Assembly (NCBI RefSeq): GCF_016907085.1
Contig: NZ_JAFBBJ010000001.1
Span: 2,914,001-2,978,000 of the forward strand
Length of the DNA stretch: 64,000 nt
Origin: Clavibacter michiganensis
GTDB taxonomy: Bacteria; Actinomycetota; Actinomycetes; Actinomycetales; Microbacteriaceae
Direction: 5' to 3'
The position numbers and the translations under genes are program-made. Every line of letters starts with the position of its first letter. The first letter of the stretch is position 1. Below, piece by piece: positions 15,144 to 23,607 of this stretch. The notes under the pieces were generated by a model. That model had not been told where the DNA came from and searched no databases. It saw only the letters and a program-made list of their open reading frames with translations.

Positions 15144-15544
15144 CGACCCGCGTGACGACCCGCGGATCCCTCCACCACGTGGAGCTGCAGGTGCGCGACC
15201 TCGATGCGGCGCTCGCCTCCTGGGGCTGGATCCTCGGCGAGCTCGGCTACGCGGAGGACGCCAGCTGGGCCGACGGCCGGAGCCTCCGCCTCGGCGACGC
15301 GTACCTCGTGATCGCCCGGGCCCCGCGCGACGCCCCGCACGACCGACGCACGGCGGGCCTCAGCCACCTCGCGTTCCACGCGGGATCCGCCGCCGACGTC
15401 GACCGGCTCTGGGCCGACGCGCCCGACCACGGCTGGGCGCGCCTCTACGCGGACCGCCACCCGTTCGCGGGCGGGCCCGACCACCGCGCCGCGTTCCTGG
15501 AAGACGGCGAGCGGTTCAAGATCGAGCTCGTCGCGGACGCGTAG
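15140..15544 (+). CDS. VOC (glyoxalase superfamily) protein
   Basis: This 134-residue single VOC module reads GSLHHVELQVRDLDAALASW, then LRLGDAYLVIARAPRDAPH, GLSHLAFHAGSAADVDRLW and a final strand EDGERFKIELVADA. The metal-binding His in LHHVEL and the terminal Glu in KIELV are present, so it could be a metal-dependent lyase or isomerase of unknown substrate. Start is GTG at 15140 overlapping the previous stop. A 12-base tandem repeat (GTGACGACCCGC twice) sits at the start, so a start four codons later is also possible. Confidence 0.82.
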   Translation: MTTRVTTRGSLHHVELQVRDLDAALASWGWILGELGYAEDASWADGRSLRLGDAYLVIARAPRDAPHDRRTAGLSHLAFHAGSAADVDRLWADAPDHGWARLYADRHPFAGGPDHRAAFLEDGERFKIELVADA

Positions 15545-15577
15545 CCGCCCGGCCGTCGACGCCCGTCGCCCCGCGCC

Positions 15578-15593
15578 TGCGACTCGAGTCGCA
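15578..15593. promoter_or_regulatory. 16-bp perfect palindrome upstream of the serine hydrolase operon
   Basis: TGCGACTCGAGTCGCA is perfectly self-complementary and lies 60 bases before the serine hydrolase start. It could be the binding site of a dimeric regulator, for example the LuxR-type regulator encoded at the end of this gene group. Confidence 0.5.
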
Positions 15594-15606
15594 ACCCGGG
15601 TGCCGA

Positions 15607-15627
15607 CTCCCGCGCCCTGTGCGGGAG
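15607..15627. terminator. Hairpin between the VOC and serine hydrolase genes
   Basis: CTCCCGC pairs with GCGGGAG across a seven-base loop, 25 bases before the serine hydrolase start. It could terminate the VOC transcript or shape the leader of the next gene. Confidence 0.4.
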
Positions 15628-15652
15628 CGGCCCAGACGGGAGCGTTGCAGGC

Positions 15653-17716
15653 ATGGACACGACACCCCGCTCCACCCCCGCCGCCCCGACCCGCGGCCGC
15701 CGCTCCCGGCGCCTCGCCGCGACCGTCGGCGCGCTCGCCCTGGCCGTCGCCCTCCCGCTCGCCGCGGGCGCCGCCACGACCGCGACCCCCGCGGATCCGT
15801 CGCCCCCAGCCCCGCCGCAGCACCAGCAGGGCGGCCACGACCTCACGAAGGACGACCTCGACGCCTGGCTCGACGGCGTCGTCGGCTCCGCGCTGCCGAC
15901 CACCGGGATCCCCGGCGCCGCCGTCGCGGTCGTCGCCGACGGCCAGGTGCTCACCTCCCGCGGCTACGGCCTCGCCGACACGGGCACCGAGGGCTCGCCC
16001 GCCCGGCCGGTGGATCCCGACGACACCCTCTTCCGCGTCGGCTCCGTGAGCAAGGTGGTCTCCGCCACCGCCGTCATGCAGCTCGTAGAGGAGGGCCGCC
16101 TCGACCTCGACGCCGACGTGCAGCAGTACCTCGACTTCGACCTCGACACCCCGAAGGGCGCCGTAACGCTGCGCCACCTCCTCACCCACACGTCCGGATT
16201 CGAGGAGGTCATCACGGGCCTCATCGGCCTGCCCGGCAGCGAGCGCGCCCTCGGCGACGTGATGAGGACGGATCCGCCGGAGCAGGTCTTCGTCCCCGGC
16301 ACCACGCCCGCGTACTCGAACTACGGCGCCAGCCTCGCCGGGTACGTCGCCGAGCGCGTCGCCGGGAAGCCCTTCGTCGACCTCGTGCAGCAGGAGGTGC
16401 TCGACCGCGCCGGGATGACCTCGTCGTCCTTCGCGCAGCCGCTCCCCGCCGACCTCGACGCGCGCCTCGCGAAGGGCTACCCCGACGACTCCCAGCCCTC
16501 CTACCCGACGGAGGTCGTCAACGCGGCACCGGCCGGCGCGCTCTCCGCGACCGCGACCGACATGGCCCGCTTCATGCTCGGGCACCTCGGCGACCTGCCC
16601 GACGAGCAGGCGCTCCTGGATCCCGCCACCCTCGAAGAGATGCACCGCCCGGCCCTCGGCGCCGACCAGCTCGGCACCCTCGCCGCCGGCCAGCGCATGG
16701 ACCTCGCCTTCTTCGACGACAGCACGCCGGGCGTCCCGGCCTTCGGCCACGACGGCGACACCAACGTCTTCCACACGGCGATGCGCATGTTCCCGGAGAG
16801 CGACGCCGGCATCTTCGTGACCTTCAACGGCAACGGCCGCGACGCCGTCGACACCCTCGAGCTCCGCACGACCGTGCTGCAGGGCTTCGCGGACCGGTAC
16901 CTGCGCGCCGACGACGGCACCGCCGGATCCACCGCCGCGCCGACGGGCGACCCCGAGGCCGCCGCCGCGCTCGCCGGCACCTGGCTCTCCTCCCGCTCCC
17001 CGTTCTCCAACCCGGGTGCGCTGCTCATCCTCAGCGGGCAGACGGAGATTGTCCCGCGCGCCGACGGCACCATCGCGGTCACCCCGAAGCCGCTCGGCGT
17101 CACGACGGGCGTCTACGAGAAGGCGGGCGACGACCTGTGGCGCGAGGTGGGCGGCGACGCCGTGCTCGCGACCCGCGCCTCCGCCGACGGCGGACCGGTC
17201 GACGCGATCTCCTGGGGCGCGTCCTTCACGCTGCTCCGGGCCGAGCCGTGGCAGGTCGCGTCCGTCGCGATGCCCCTGCTGCTCGCGTCGATCGCCGTGC
17301 TGCTGGTCTCGGTGATCGTCTGGCCGGCCACCGCGATCGCCGGGATCGGTCGCCGCCGGTCGGCCCGCGCCGACGCCGCCGTCCCCGCCGCGCCGCGTCC
17401 CCGCCGCAGCCGCGCCCACCTGCTCTCCCGCATCGGCCAGGCCGTGACGCTCGTGGCGCTCCTCGGCTGGACGGCCGCGGCCGTCCAGGCCCTGTCCTTC
17501 GTCGACGTCCCCGCCGGCGCGCTCCGCACCCTGCAGGGGCTGCAGATCCTCGGCGCCCTCGCGGTGATCCCCGCCGCGCTCGCCGCGTGGCAGGCCGTGC
17601 GGACGCGGCGCGGTGCCTGGATCGTCGCCGGACGGATCCTCGTGCTCCTCGCGCTGATCGCCGTCGCCGCCTTCGCGGTCGGCTTCCGGCTGCTCGCGCC
17701 GAGCGTGAGCTACTGA
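15653..17716 (+). CDS. Serine hydrolase (beta-lactamase/PBP4* family) with C-terminal membrane domain
   Basis: This 687-residue protein has a Tat/Sec-like signal (RGRRSRRLAATVGALALAVA), then a class C beta-lactamase-like domain with the catalytic Ser131-x-x-Lys134 (SVSK), Tyr221-Ser-Asn223 (YSN) and a HDGDT motif replacing the usual KTG-type box. After an extracellular beta domain, about five membrane helices follow (from about residue 540). Relatives act as D-aminopeptidases, esterases or peptidoglycan-related sensors at the cell surface. The stop overlaps a possible ATG of the NarL-type kinase frame (TGATG), and the kinase and regulator follow, so the hydrolase may sense or produce the signal. 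Confidence 0.9.
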   Translation: MDTTPRSTPAAPTRGRRSRRLAATVGALALAVALPLAAGAATTATPADPSPPAPPQHQQGGHDLTKDDLDAWLDGVVGSALPTTGIPGAAVAVVADGQVLTSRGYGLADTGTEGSPARPVDPDDTLFRVGSVSKVVSATAVMQLVEEGRLDLDADVQQYLDFDLDTPKGAVTLRHLLTHTSGFEEVITGLIGLPGSERALGDVMRTDPPEQVFVPGTTPAYSNYGASLAGYVAERVAGKPFVDLVQQEVLDRAGMTSSSFAQPLPADLDARLAKGYPDDSQPSYPTEVVNAAPAGALSATATDMARFMLGHLGDLPDEQALLDPATLEEMHRPALGADQLGTLAAGQRMDLAFFDDSTPGVPAFGHDGDTNVFHTAMRMFPESDAGIFVTFNGNGRDAVDTLELRTTVLQGFADRYLRADDGTAGSTAAPTGDPEAAAALAGTWLSSRSPFSNPGALLILSGQTEIVPRADGTIAVTPKPLGVTTGVYEKAGDDLWREVGGDAVLATRASADGGPVDAISWGASFTLLRAEPWQVASVAMPLLLASIAVLLVSVIVWPATAIAGIGRRRSARADAAVPAAPRPRRSRAHLLSRIGQAVTLVALLGWTAAAVQALSFVDVPAGALRTLQGLQILGALAVIPAALAAWQAVRTRRGAWIVAGRILVLLALIAVAAFAVGFRLLAPSVSY

Positions 17717-17769
17717 TGCGCGGCGACGCGGGCGACGACGCGGGCGACGGCGTCGGCCGGCCGGCCTGG

Positions 17770-17775
17770 CATGCT
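17770..17775 (+). promoter_or_regulatory. -10-like hexamer CATGCT before the NarL-type kinase gene
   Basis: CATGCT lies six bases before GTG 17782, the spacing of a leaderless gene. It supports that start but is a weaker hexamer than others here. Confidence 0.4.
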
Positions 17776-17781
17776 CGGAGC

Positions 17782-19146
17782 GTGACCCACCCGATGCCCG
17801 CCGCCTCGGCCGCGAGCGCCCGCGTCGCCGTCCGTCCCCGCGGGGCGCTCGCCGAGGGGATCCGCGCCGGCCTCTCCCGCATCGGGATCCGCACCGACGC
17901 GGGCCGGGACGCCGCGGCCGCCGCGGCCTGGGCGCTCCTCACGGTGCTGCTCCTCGGCGTGCTCGCCGCGCTCGTCTGGGCGGACGGCACCTCGCGCAGC
18001 ATGTCCCCGGCGCAGGGCGCGCTCATCGCGATCCTCGCGGTCGCGCAGTGCGCGCCCCTCGCGTTCCGCCGCCGGCACCCGCGCTCGACGCTCCTCGCGG
18101 TGTCGCTCCTCCAAGGGGCGCTCGTCGCGGTGATCCCGCCCCACTTCGGGTTCTGGGCGGCCGCGCCCGTCGTCGCGGCCTACACGGTCGCGGCGCTCCT
18201 GCCGCCGGCCTCCGCGATCCGCCTCGTGGCCGCCGCCATCGGCATCGAGGCCGTCGGCGCCTACCTGGCCGCCACCGGCCAGGTCAGGGCGCTGCTCGTG
18301 CCCACGGCCGTGCACGCCGGGCTCAGCGTCGACACGGTCATCGCGGCCGTGTCGATCCTCGTCAGCGGCCTGCTCATCGCCGCCGCGAGCGCCGCCGTCG
18401 GCTCCTGGGTCGCGCTCCGCCGCCGTCACGACGGGGACGTGCTCGCGCGGGCGGCCGAGACCCTCGAGCACCAGGCCGCGCTCAGCAGGGCCGCGGTCGC
18501 CGCCGAGCGCACCCGCATGGCCCGCGAGCTGCACGACGTGGCCGCGCACCACCTCACGGCGCTCGTCGTGCAGGCCGGCGCGGCCGAGCGCCTGGTCGAC
18601 CGCGACCCGGAGCGCGCCAAGGACTCCCTCCGCGGGATCCGCCTCCAGGGCCGCGAGACGCTGGACGCGCTGCGCTCCATCGTCGGGATCCTCCGCCAGG
18701 GCGCCGACGGCGAGGGCGGCGGCGCGGCCGGCACCGCCCCCGTGCCCGGCCTCGCCGACCTGCCGGAGCTCGTCGAGGCCGCCCGCACGGCCGGCACCGA
18801 GGTCGAGGAGCGCGCGACGGGCGCCGCGCCCGCCCTCGCGCCGCTCGCCGACGTCACCGCGTACCGCACCGTGCAGGAGTCGCTCGCCAACGCCCGGCGG
18901 CACGCACCCGGATCCGCCGTCACGCTCACGACGGAGGCCGGCCCCGCGCGCATCGCCCTCACCATCGAGAACGCGCTGCCCGCCGCCGCCTCGGCGACCG
19001 CGCCGGGCTACGGCCTCGTCGGGATGCGCGAGCGGGCCGCGCTCGTCGGCGGACGCCTGGAGGCGGGACCGACCGGATCCGGCACCTGGCGCGTGCGCCT
19101 CGAGCTGCCCGTGGAGCCCGTGCCGGCGCCGAGGGCCGACGCATGA
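17782..19146 (+). CDS. Sensor histidine kinase, NarL-partner (HisKA_3) type
   Basis: This 454-residue kinase has about five or six membrane helices in its first 200 residues and no large extracellular loop. The dimerisation box ERTRMARELHDVAAHHLTAL carries the phosphoacceptor His. A HATPase domain follows, with YRTVQESLANARRHAP and APGYGLVGMRERAALVGGRL. The layout is that of DesK/LiaS-like kinases that sense membrane or envelope state. GTG 17782 is chosen from the -10-like hexamer upstream; ATG 17716 and ATG 17794 are alternatives. It overlaps the regulator gene (ATGA). Confidence 0.92.
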   Translation: MTHPMPAASAASARVAVRPRGALAEGIRAGLSRIGIRTDAGRDAAAAAAWALLTVLLLGVLAALVWADGTSRSMSPAQGALIAILAVAQCAPLAFRRRHPRSTLLAVSLLQGALVAVIPPHFGFWAAAPVVAAYTVAALLPPASAIRLVAAAIGIEAVGAYLAATGQVRALLVPTAVHAGLSVDTVIAAVSILVSGLLIAAASAAVGSWVALRRRHDGDVLARAAETLEHQAALSRAAVAAERTRMARELHDVAAHHLTALVVQAGAAERLVDRDPERAKDSLRGIRLQGRETLDALRSIVGILRQGADGEGGGAAGTAPVPGLADLPELVEAARTAGTEVEERATGAAPALAPLADVTAYRTVQESLANARRHAPGSAVTLTTEAGPARIALTIENALPAAASATAPGYGLVGMRERAALVGGRLEAGPTGSGTWRVRLELPVEPVPAPRADA

Positions 19147-19829
19147 TCCGCGTCGTCCTGGTCGACGACCAGTCCATCGTCCGCGCCGGCTTCCGCGTCG
19201 TGCTGGAGACGGCCGGCGGGATCGAGGTGGTCGGCGAGGCCGCGGGCGGCCGCGAGGCGGTGGAGCTCGTGCGCCGCCTGGCGCCCGACGTCGTCGTGAT
19301 GGACGTGCGCATGCCCGGCGGCGACGGCATCGAGGCGACCCGCGCGATCACCGGAGCGGACGCGGAGGCGCCCGCCCCCGTCCCCGCGCCCGGCGACGAC
19401 CGGCAGGCGCCCGCCGTCCTCGTCGCCACCACGTTCGACCTCGACGAGTACGTCTTCGGCGCGCTCGAGGCCGGCGCCCGCGGCTTCGTGCTCAAGGACG
19501 CCGAGCCCGAGGAGTTCATCCAGGCCGTCCGGGCGCTCGCCGAGGGCCGCGCCGCGCTCGACGGCGTGACCACGCGCCGCGTCATGGCCGAGTTCACCCG
19601 CCGCCGTTCGGCGTTCGCCGTGCACCCCGGCACCGAGGTCCTCACGCCGCGCGAGCAGGACATCGTGCGGCTCCTGGGCGACGGCCTCTCCAACGACGAG
19701 ATCGGCGGACGGCTCGTGATCGAGACGAGCACCGTGAAGTCGCACCTCACCCGGATCATGACGAAGCTCGGCACCCGCGACCGCCTGCAGACCGTCGTGT
19801 GGGGCTACCGCTCGGGCCTGCTGCCCTGA
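19143..19829 (+). CDS. NarL/LuxR family response regulator
   Basis: This 228-residue regulator has a receiver domain (IRVVLVDDQSIVRAGFRVVL, phospho-Asp in DVVVMDVRMPGGDG, Lys in GFVLKDAEPEEF) and a LuxR-type helix-turn-helix (LTPREQDIVRLLGDGLSNDE, STVKSHLTRIMTKLGTRDR). The receiver has an inserted Ala/Pro-rich loop of about 18 residues (DAEAPAPVPAPGDDRQ) after the alpha-3 region. It partners the overlapping kinase gene. The whole group from the serine hydrolase onward is probably co-regulated. Confidence 0.93.
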   Translation: MIRVVLVDDQSIVRAGFRVVLETAGGIEVVGEAAGGREAVELVRRLAPDVVVMDVRMPGGDGIEATRAITGADAEAPAPVPAPGDDRQAPAVLVATTFDLDEYVFGALEAGARGFVLKDAEPEEFIQAVRALAEGRAALDGVTTRRVMAEFTRRRSAFAVHPGTEVLTPREQDIVRLLGDGLSNDEIGGRLVIETSTVKSHLTRIMTKLGTRDRLQTVVWGYRSGLLP

Positions 19830-19988
19830 CCGCCGGCGGGCCGAGGAAGGGACCGCCGCGACGCGCCCGGGCGGCGCGCGGAGACCGGACGCGCGTCCCG
19901 CCGCGTTCGCCCGCGATCCACCGTCCGTGCCGCGAACGTCCACCGCGGGCGGCGCGCGCTCCCAGGCCCGTCGTGGTCTGATGGATCC

Positions 19989-20408
19989 ATGGAACCCATC
20001 TACACCGCTATCGCGCACGCCTCCGGCGGAGGACGCGACGGACACGTCCGCAGCGAGGACGACCGCATCGACTTCGACACCCGTCCCCCCAAGGAGATGG
20101 GCGGATCGGGCGAGGGCACGAACCCCGAGCAGCTCTTCGCCGCCGGGTACAGCGCCTGCTTCCTCGGCGCCACCCACCTCGTCGGCAAGAACGCCGGCGT
20201 CGACACGAAGGACGCGGGCGTCTCCGCCAGCGTCTCGATCGGCGACAACGGCCAGGGCGGCTTCGGCCTCGCGGTCGAGCTCGACGTCTACCTCCCGAAC
20301 GTGGCGCCCGAGCGCCGCCAGGAGATCGCGGACGCGGCCCACCAGGTCTGCCCGTACTCCAACGCCACGCGCGGCAACATCGACGTGAAGGTCACCATCG
20401 TCGACTGA
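19989..20408 (+). CDS. ohr: Organic hydroperoxide resistance protein (Ohr/OsmC family)
   Basis: This 139-residue protein has both redox-active cysteines of Ohr: Cys57 in GYSACFLGA and Cys121 in VCPYSNATRGN. NPEQLFAAGY supplies the conserved Glu. Ohr reduces organic and fatty-acid hydroperoxides with lipoylated proteins as reductant. TCTGAT lies six bases before the ATG, so the gene may be leaderless. No OhrR gene is adjacent, so its regulator would lie elsewhere. Confidence 0.95.
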   Translation: MEPIYTAIAHASGGGRDGHVRSEDDRIDFDTRPPKEMGGSGEGTNPEQLFAAGYSACFLGATHLVGKNAGVDTKDAGVSASVSIGDNGQGGFGLAVELDVYLPNVAPERRQEIADAAHQVCPYSNATRGNIDVKVTIVD

Positions 20409-20424
20409 TCCACCCGCACGACAC

Positions 20425-20457
20425 GAGGCGGGCGTCCCCATCGGGGACGCCCGCCTC
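20425..20457. terminator. Terminator hairpin after ohr
   Basis: GAGGCGGGCGTCCCC pairs perfectly with GGGGACGCCCGCCTC across a three-base loop, 16 bases after the ohr stop. Confidence 0.8.
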
Positions 20458-20478
20458 CGTCGTCCAGGCGCGGATGGG

Positions 20479-20484
20479 TAGGGT
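20479..20484 (+). promoter_or_regulatory. -10 hexamer TAGGGT, leaderless chorismate mutase gene
   Basis: TAGGGT is followed by six bases and the ATG at 20491. Confidence 0.6.
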
Positions 20485-20490
20485 CGTCGC

Positions 20491-20874
20491 ATGCCTGAGA
20501 ACACCGGCCCCGCTGGGGCGCCCCTCGACGACGACGCCCGTGCCGCCCTCGAGGAGCTGGGGGAGATCCGCGGGAGCATCGACAACATCGACGCCGCCCT
20601 CGTCCACATGCTCGCGGAGCGGTTCAAGTTCACCCAGTCGGTCGGCCGGCTGAAGGCCGCGCACGGGCTGCCCGCGGCGGATCCCGAGCGCGAGCGCCGC
20701 CAGATCCTCCGCCTCCGCGCCCTCGCCGAGGAGTCCCGGCTCGATCCGGCGTTCGCGGAGAAGTTCCTGAACTTCATCGTCGCGGAGGTCATCCACCACC
20801 ACACGCGCATCGCCGAGGACCAGGGCGCGGCCACCTCCGCGGTCGCGCCCGAGGACGGCGGCCCGGCGACCTGA
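20491..20874 (+). CDS. Chorismate mutase (AroQ class)
   Basis: This 127-residue helical protein reads EIRGSIDNIDAALVHMLAER, FKFTQSVGRLKAAHGLPAAD, then ERERRQILRLRALAEESRLD and FAEKFLNFIVAEVIHHHTRI, the three-helix AroQ pattern with catalytic Arg and Lys positions. It converts chorismate to prephenate for phenylalanine and tyrosine synthesis. It has no signal peptide, so it is a cytoplasmic type rather than a secreted AroQ. The N-terminal 22 and C-terminal 20 residues are disordered additions. Confidence 0.92.
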   Translation: MPENTGPAGAPLDDDARAALEELGEIRGSIDNIDAALVHMLAERFKFTQSVGRLKAAHGLPAADPERERRQILRLRALAEESRLDPAFAEKFLNFIVAEVIHHHTRIAEDQGAATSAVAPEDGGPAT

Positions 20875-20880
20875 TCCGGC

Positions 20881-20899
20881 GGCCCGGCCCCCGCGGGCC
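20881..20899. terminator. Bidirectional hairpin between convergent genes
   Basis: GGCCCG pairs with CGGGCC across a seven-base loop, between the chorismate mutase stop and the stop of the convergent ATP-grasp gene. Confidence 0.5.
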
Positions 20900-20917
20900 A
20901 GGCTCAGCCCTCCGGCG

Positions 20918-21901
20918 TCAGCCCTCCGGGTACGTCTCCCGCAGCACGCGCTCCAGCAGCTCGGCCACCGCGCCCGGGCCCGACGCCGGCGCGACCGCCT
21001 CGACACCCGCGTTGTAGTTGGTGTTGGTGTTCACGTCGTAGGTCACGAGCCGGCCGTCCGCGGTCTCGATGAACTCGATGCCGGCCACCTCGATCCCGAG
21101 CCCCGCGAGGAAGGCGACGTACTTCTCCACGAGCGGGTGCTCCGCGGTGATGTCCTCCCGCAGCGAGAAGATCGTGTCGCCCGGCTGCTGCGCGATGGTC
21201 GCCCCGGGCGGCATCACGAGCGCACCGGTGGTCGGGTCGATCGCGCACGCGTCGGCCGGGCAGAGCTGGTAGCCGCCGCGCGCGGTGTCGGCCTGGATCG
21301 CGTAGACGAACTCCCCGCCGACGATCTCGACGCGCGTGACCCGCGGCGTCGCGGCCTCGAGGAACTCCTGCAGCAGCGTGATCCCGTCCTGCGGCTCCTC
21401 GAAGTCGGGCCCCTCCACGTAGGCGGCCAGCTCCTCGACGCTGTCGAACTTGCGGACGCCGAGCCCCTTGCCGCCCTGGTTGTGCTTCGTGATGAACGGG
21501 GTCGGGAGGCCGCGGGCCGCCTCGACGATGCGGTGGCTGCCGATCACGGCACGCGTGCGCGGCACCTCGATGCCGGCGGCGCGGAGCGCGGTGAGCTGGT
21601 CGACCTTGCTCACCTCGAGCTCGATCGTGCGGCGGCCGTTGACCGTCCGGCGCCCGTGCGCCTCCAGCCACGACATGAGCGCGCGCGTGTAGTCCTTCGA
21701 CAGCGCGTGGTCGCGCGTGTGGGCCGAGGCGCTGATCCTCGACCAGAAGATCCCCTCGGGCGGCGCCTCGTCGATCTCGAGCACGCCGTCGGTGAGGAGC
21801 CACTCCTCGTACGGCACGCCGCGCGCGTCGAGCGCGGCGGCGAACGGGCCGAACCACTCGGGGTTCTCGTGGATGGCGAATACCTTCGGTGCGGTGGTCA
21901 T
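20918..21901 (-). CDS. ATP-grasp enzyme (RimK-like)
   Basis: This 327-residue protein has an N-terminal pre-ATP-grasp region (PKVFAIHENPEWFGPFAAAL), ATP-binding strands around PTPFITKHNQGGKGLGVRKF and GITLLQEFLEA, and the metal site GIEFIETADGRLVTYDVNTN with TNYN. Relatives ligate a carboxylate to an amine, using ATP, on peptides or small molecules. The substrate is unknown and the gene stands alone. A leaderless -10 hexamer supports the ATG at 21901. Confidence 0.85.
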   Translation of the reverse strand: MTTAPKVFAIHENPEWFGPFAAALDARGVPYEEWLLTDGVLEIDEAPPEGIFWSRISASAHTRDHALSKDYTRALMSWLEAHGRRTVNGRRTIELEVSKVDQLTALRAAGIEVPRTRAVIGSHRIVEAARGLPTPFITKHNQGGKGLGVRKFDSVEELAAYVEGPDFEEPQDGITLLQEFLEAATPRVTRVEIVGGEFVYAIQADTARGGYQLCPADACAIDPTTGALVMPPGATIAQQPGDTIFSLREDITAEHPLVEKYVAFLAGLGIEVAGIEFIETADGRLVTYDVNTNTNYNAGVEAVAPASGPGAVAELLERVLRETYPEG

Positions 21902-21907
21902 CCACCC

Positions 21908-21913
21908 AGGCTA
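21908..21913 (-). promoter_or_regulatory. -10 hexamer TAGCCT, leaderless ATP-grasp gene
   Basis: On the minus strand TAGCCT lies six bases before the ATG at 21901. Confidence 0.55.
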
Positions 21914-21971
21914 CGAGGCGCGCGGGGCGGCGACGGACGCGTGACGGCCGGCGTCAGCCCACCCGGCGGCG

Positions 21972-22793
21972 TCAGCTCAGCCGCACGAGCGCCTGCACCG
22001 GCAGGTGGTCGCTCATCATGCGGCCGCGCCAGGCGAAGTCGTTGACCGCGGCGGCGCGGACGTCCACCCGCTCGCTCACGAGGATCCAGTCGATGCGCGG
22101 CCCGTCGACGACCGGCGGGCGGTAGTCGGGGAACGTGCCGAAGGCGGGCGTCGCCTGGCGGGCGGTGTCGAGCCAGGAGTCGCGGAGGCCGGCACGGCGG
22201 GTGAGCGCGTCGTAGGGGAACGAGTCCACGGGCGCGTTGAAGTCGCCCATGAGCACGAGCGGCAGTCCCGCGAAGCGCGTGCGCACGAGCTCGGCGATGG
22301 CCTCGGCCGCGAGGTCGCGGGCCTCGGCGACGTCGTGGTCGAGGTGCGTGTCGAGCACCACGAGCGGGTGGCCGGTGGCCTCGTCCTGGAAGCGGGCCCA
22401 GGTGAGGATCCGCGGCATGGGGTTGCCCCACGTCATGCTGCCGATCACGTCGGGGGTGTCCGAGAGCCACATCACGTCGTGCTCGAGGAGCGTGAGGCGG
22501 GAGGCCTGGTAGAAGATCGCGCCGTGCTCGCCGTGGCTGCCGCCGTCGCGGCCCTGCCCGACCATGCGGTACGAGGGCGGCAGCGCCTTCTCGATCGCCT
22601 GGATCTGCGGCCACAGCGCCTCCTGCACGCCGAGCACCGTGGGCCGCTCCTGCTGCAGGAATCGCGTGAGCACCTCCTGGCGCTCGGGCCAGTGGTCGGC
22701 CTCGCCCTCGCGGGTGCCGTGCCAGGGCATGCGCACGTTGAGTGAGATGAGGTGGATGTCGTCGCCGGTCGTCGGGCCGATCGCGGGGGTCAT
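21972..22793 (-). CDS. Endonuclease/exonuclease/phosphatase (EEP) family protein
   Basis: This 273-residue cytoplasmic EEP enzyme has the metal and catalytic motifs: ISLNVRMPW, TVLGVQEALWPQ (Glu), LDTHLDHDV (His), LVLMGDFNAP (Asp-Asn), RIDWILVSE and MMSDHLPVQA (Asp-His). Relatives hydrolyse phosphodiesters in nucleic acids, phospholipids or sugar phosphates. An ATG three codons earlier (22802) is possible. A related gene lies at 40164-41216; the two share order and motifs and lie on either side of the polysaccharide region. Confidence 0.85.
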   Translation of the reverse strand: MTPAIGPTTGDDIHLISLNVRMPWHGTREGEADHWPERQEVLTRFLQQERPTVLGVQEALWPQIQAIEKALPPSYRMVGQGRDGGSHGEHGAIFYQASRLTLLEHDVMWLSDTPDVIGSMTWGNPMPRILTWARFQDEATGHPLVVLDTHLDHDVAEARDLAAEAIAELVRTRFAGLPLVLMGDFNAPVDSFPYDALTRRAGLRDSWLDTARQATPAFGTFPDYRPPVVDGPRIDWILVSERVDVRAAAVNDFAWRGRMMSDHLPVQALVRLS

Positions 22794-22860
22794 GACGACC
22801 ATTCAACCCCGTGCGGCTGACCGGCTGGCCACGCAGCGACGGACGGGCGGGAAGCGGGCG

Positions 22861-23448
22861 TCAGCAGCCGGGCGTGACGAGCGCCTTGACGAAGGCGCCG
22901 GACTGGTACGTGTACTGCGAGACCCACTGGCGGAAGCTGAAGTCCACCGGGTCCTCGACCACCATGAGGTCGCCCGTGAAGCAGCGCGAGAAGATCAGCT
23001 GGGTGCGGGTGACGTGCGGGGTCCAGGTGATGACGATGGCGCTCGTCCAGCCGTTCTCCTCGGACTTCTCGCGCAGATAGCGCGCCTCGCCCTGGGTGGT
23101 GAAGGGCGACGGGGTGTCGCACGTGACGGCGTAGGGGAACTCGCCGTTGCAGGCCGCGAGCTCCGCGGCCGACTGCGGGCCGGTGGGCGGCACCGAGAAC
23201 ACGACCGTGTCGGAGTAGCCCTCCTCCACCAGCTTCGCCGCCAGGTCGCGGCGGGTGGGGTTGGGCGGGCCGATGACGTAGATCACGTCGGCCTTGTCCG
23301 GCTGGCTCGCCGGCGGGAAGACGAAGAGCGGGATGCCGGCCAGGAGCCAGGCCAGCAGGAGCACGAGCAGCGCCAGGAGGGTGCGCACGATCCAGCGCCG
23401 GACGCGGTGCGCCCGGCGAGGCGGTGTGGTGGTGGTGCTGGGTGTCAA
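22861..23448 (-). CDS. YdcF/ElyC-like (DUF218) membrane-anchored protein
   Basis: This 195-residue protein has one N-terminal membrane helix (RTLLALLVLLLAWLLAGIPL) and a DUF218-like Rossmann domain beginning PDKADVIYVIGPPNPTRRDL, with TTQGEARYLREKSEENGWTS and SAIVITWTPHVTRTQLIFSR. DUF218 proteins such as ElyC and SanA take part in envelope polysaccharide metabolism in other bacteria. The start is TTG at 23448; no other start fits. It lies just beyond the polysaccharide operon on the same strand, consistent with an envelope role. Confidence 0.82.
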   Translation of the reverse strand: MTPSTTTTPPRRAHRVRRWIVRTLLALLVLLLAWLLAGIPLFVFPPASQPDKADVIYVIGPPNPTRRDLAAKLVEEGYSDTVVFSVPPTGPQSAAELAACNGEFPYAVTCDTPSPFTTQGEARYLREKSEENGWTSAIVITWTPHVTRTQLIFSRCFTGDLMVVEDPVDFSFRQWVSQYTYQSGAFVKALVTPGC

Positions 23449-23550
23449 CGTGTGCTCTCGGCCTGGATGATCCGCGGGGGCGGCGTGCGGGCGTGCGGGG
23501 GCGGGTGCGTCCCCCGGCGGCTCATCGAGCCTAGGGGGAGGGCATGACGG

Positions 23551-23578
23551 CCGCTAAGCCCCCATCCGGGGCGGGCGG
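23551..23578. terminator. Hairpin after the polysaccharide operon
   Basis: GCCCC pairs with GGGGC around a five-base loop, extended by CCGC with GCGG outside a short bulge. It lies 30 bases beyond the stop of the DUF4012 gene on the minus strand. Confidence 0.55.
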
Positions 23579-23607
23579 TGCGACGTCGTCGGGCGGCGGG
23601 CGGCGGA

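Noticed and set aside
14180..17419. Very long minus-strand open frame (over 1000 codons) and a similar plus-strand frame at 15619-19146
   Set aside because: They are shadows of the serine hydrolase and neighbouring genes in high-G+C DNA. Their translations are Arg/Ala/Gly-rich with no domains. Only the last part of the plus-strand frame, the NarL-type kinase, is real.
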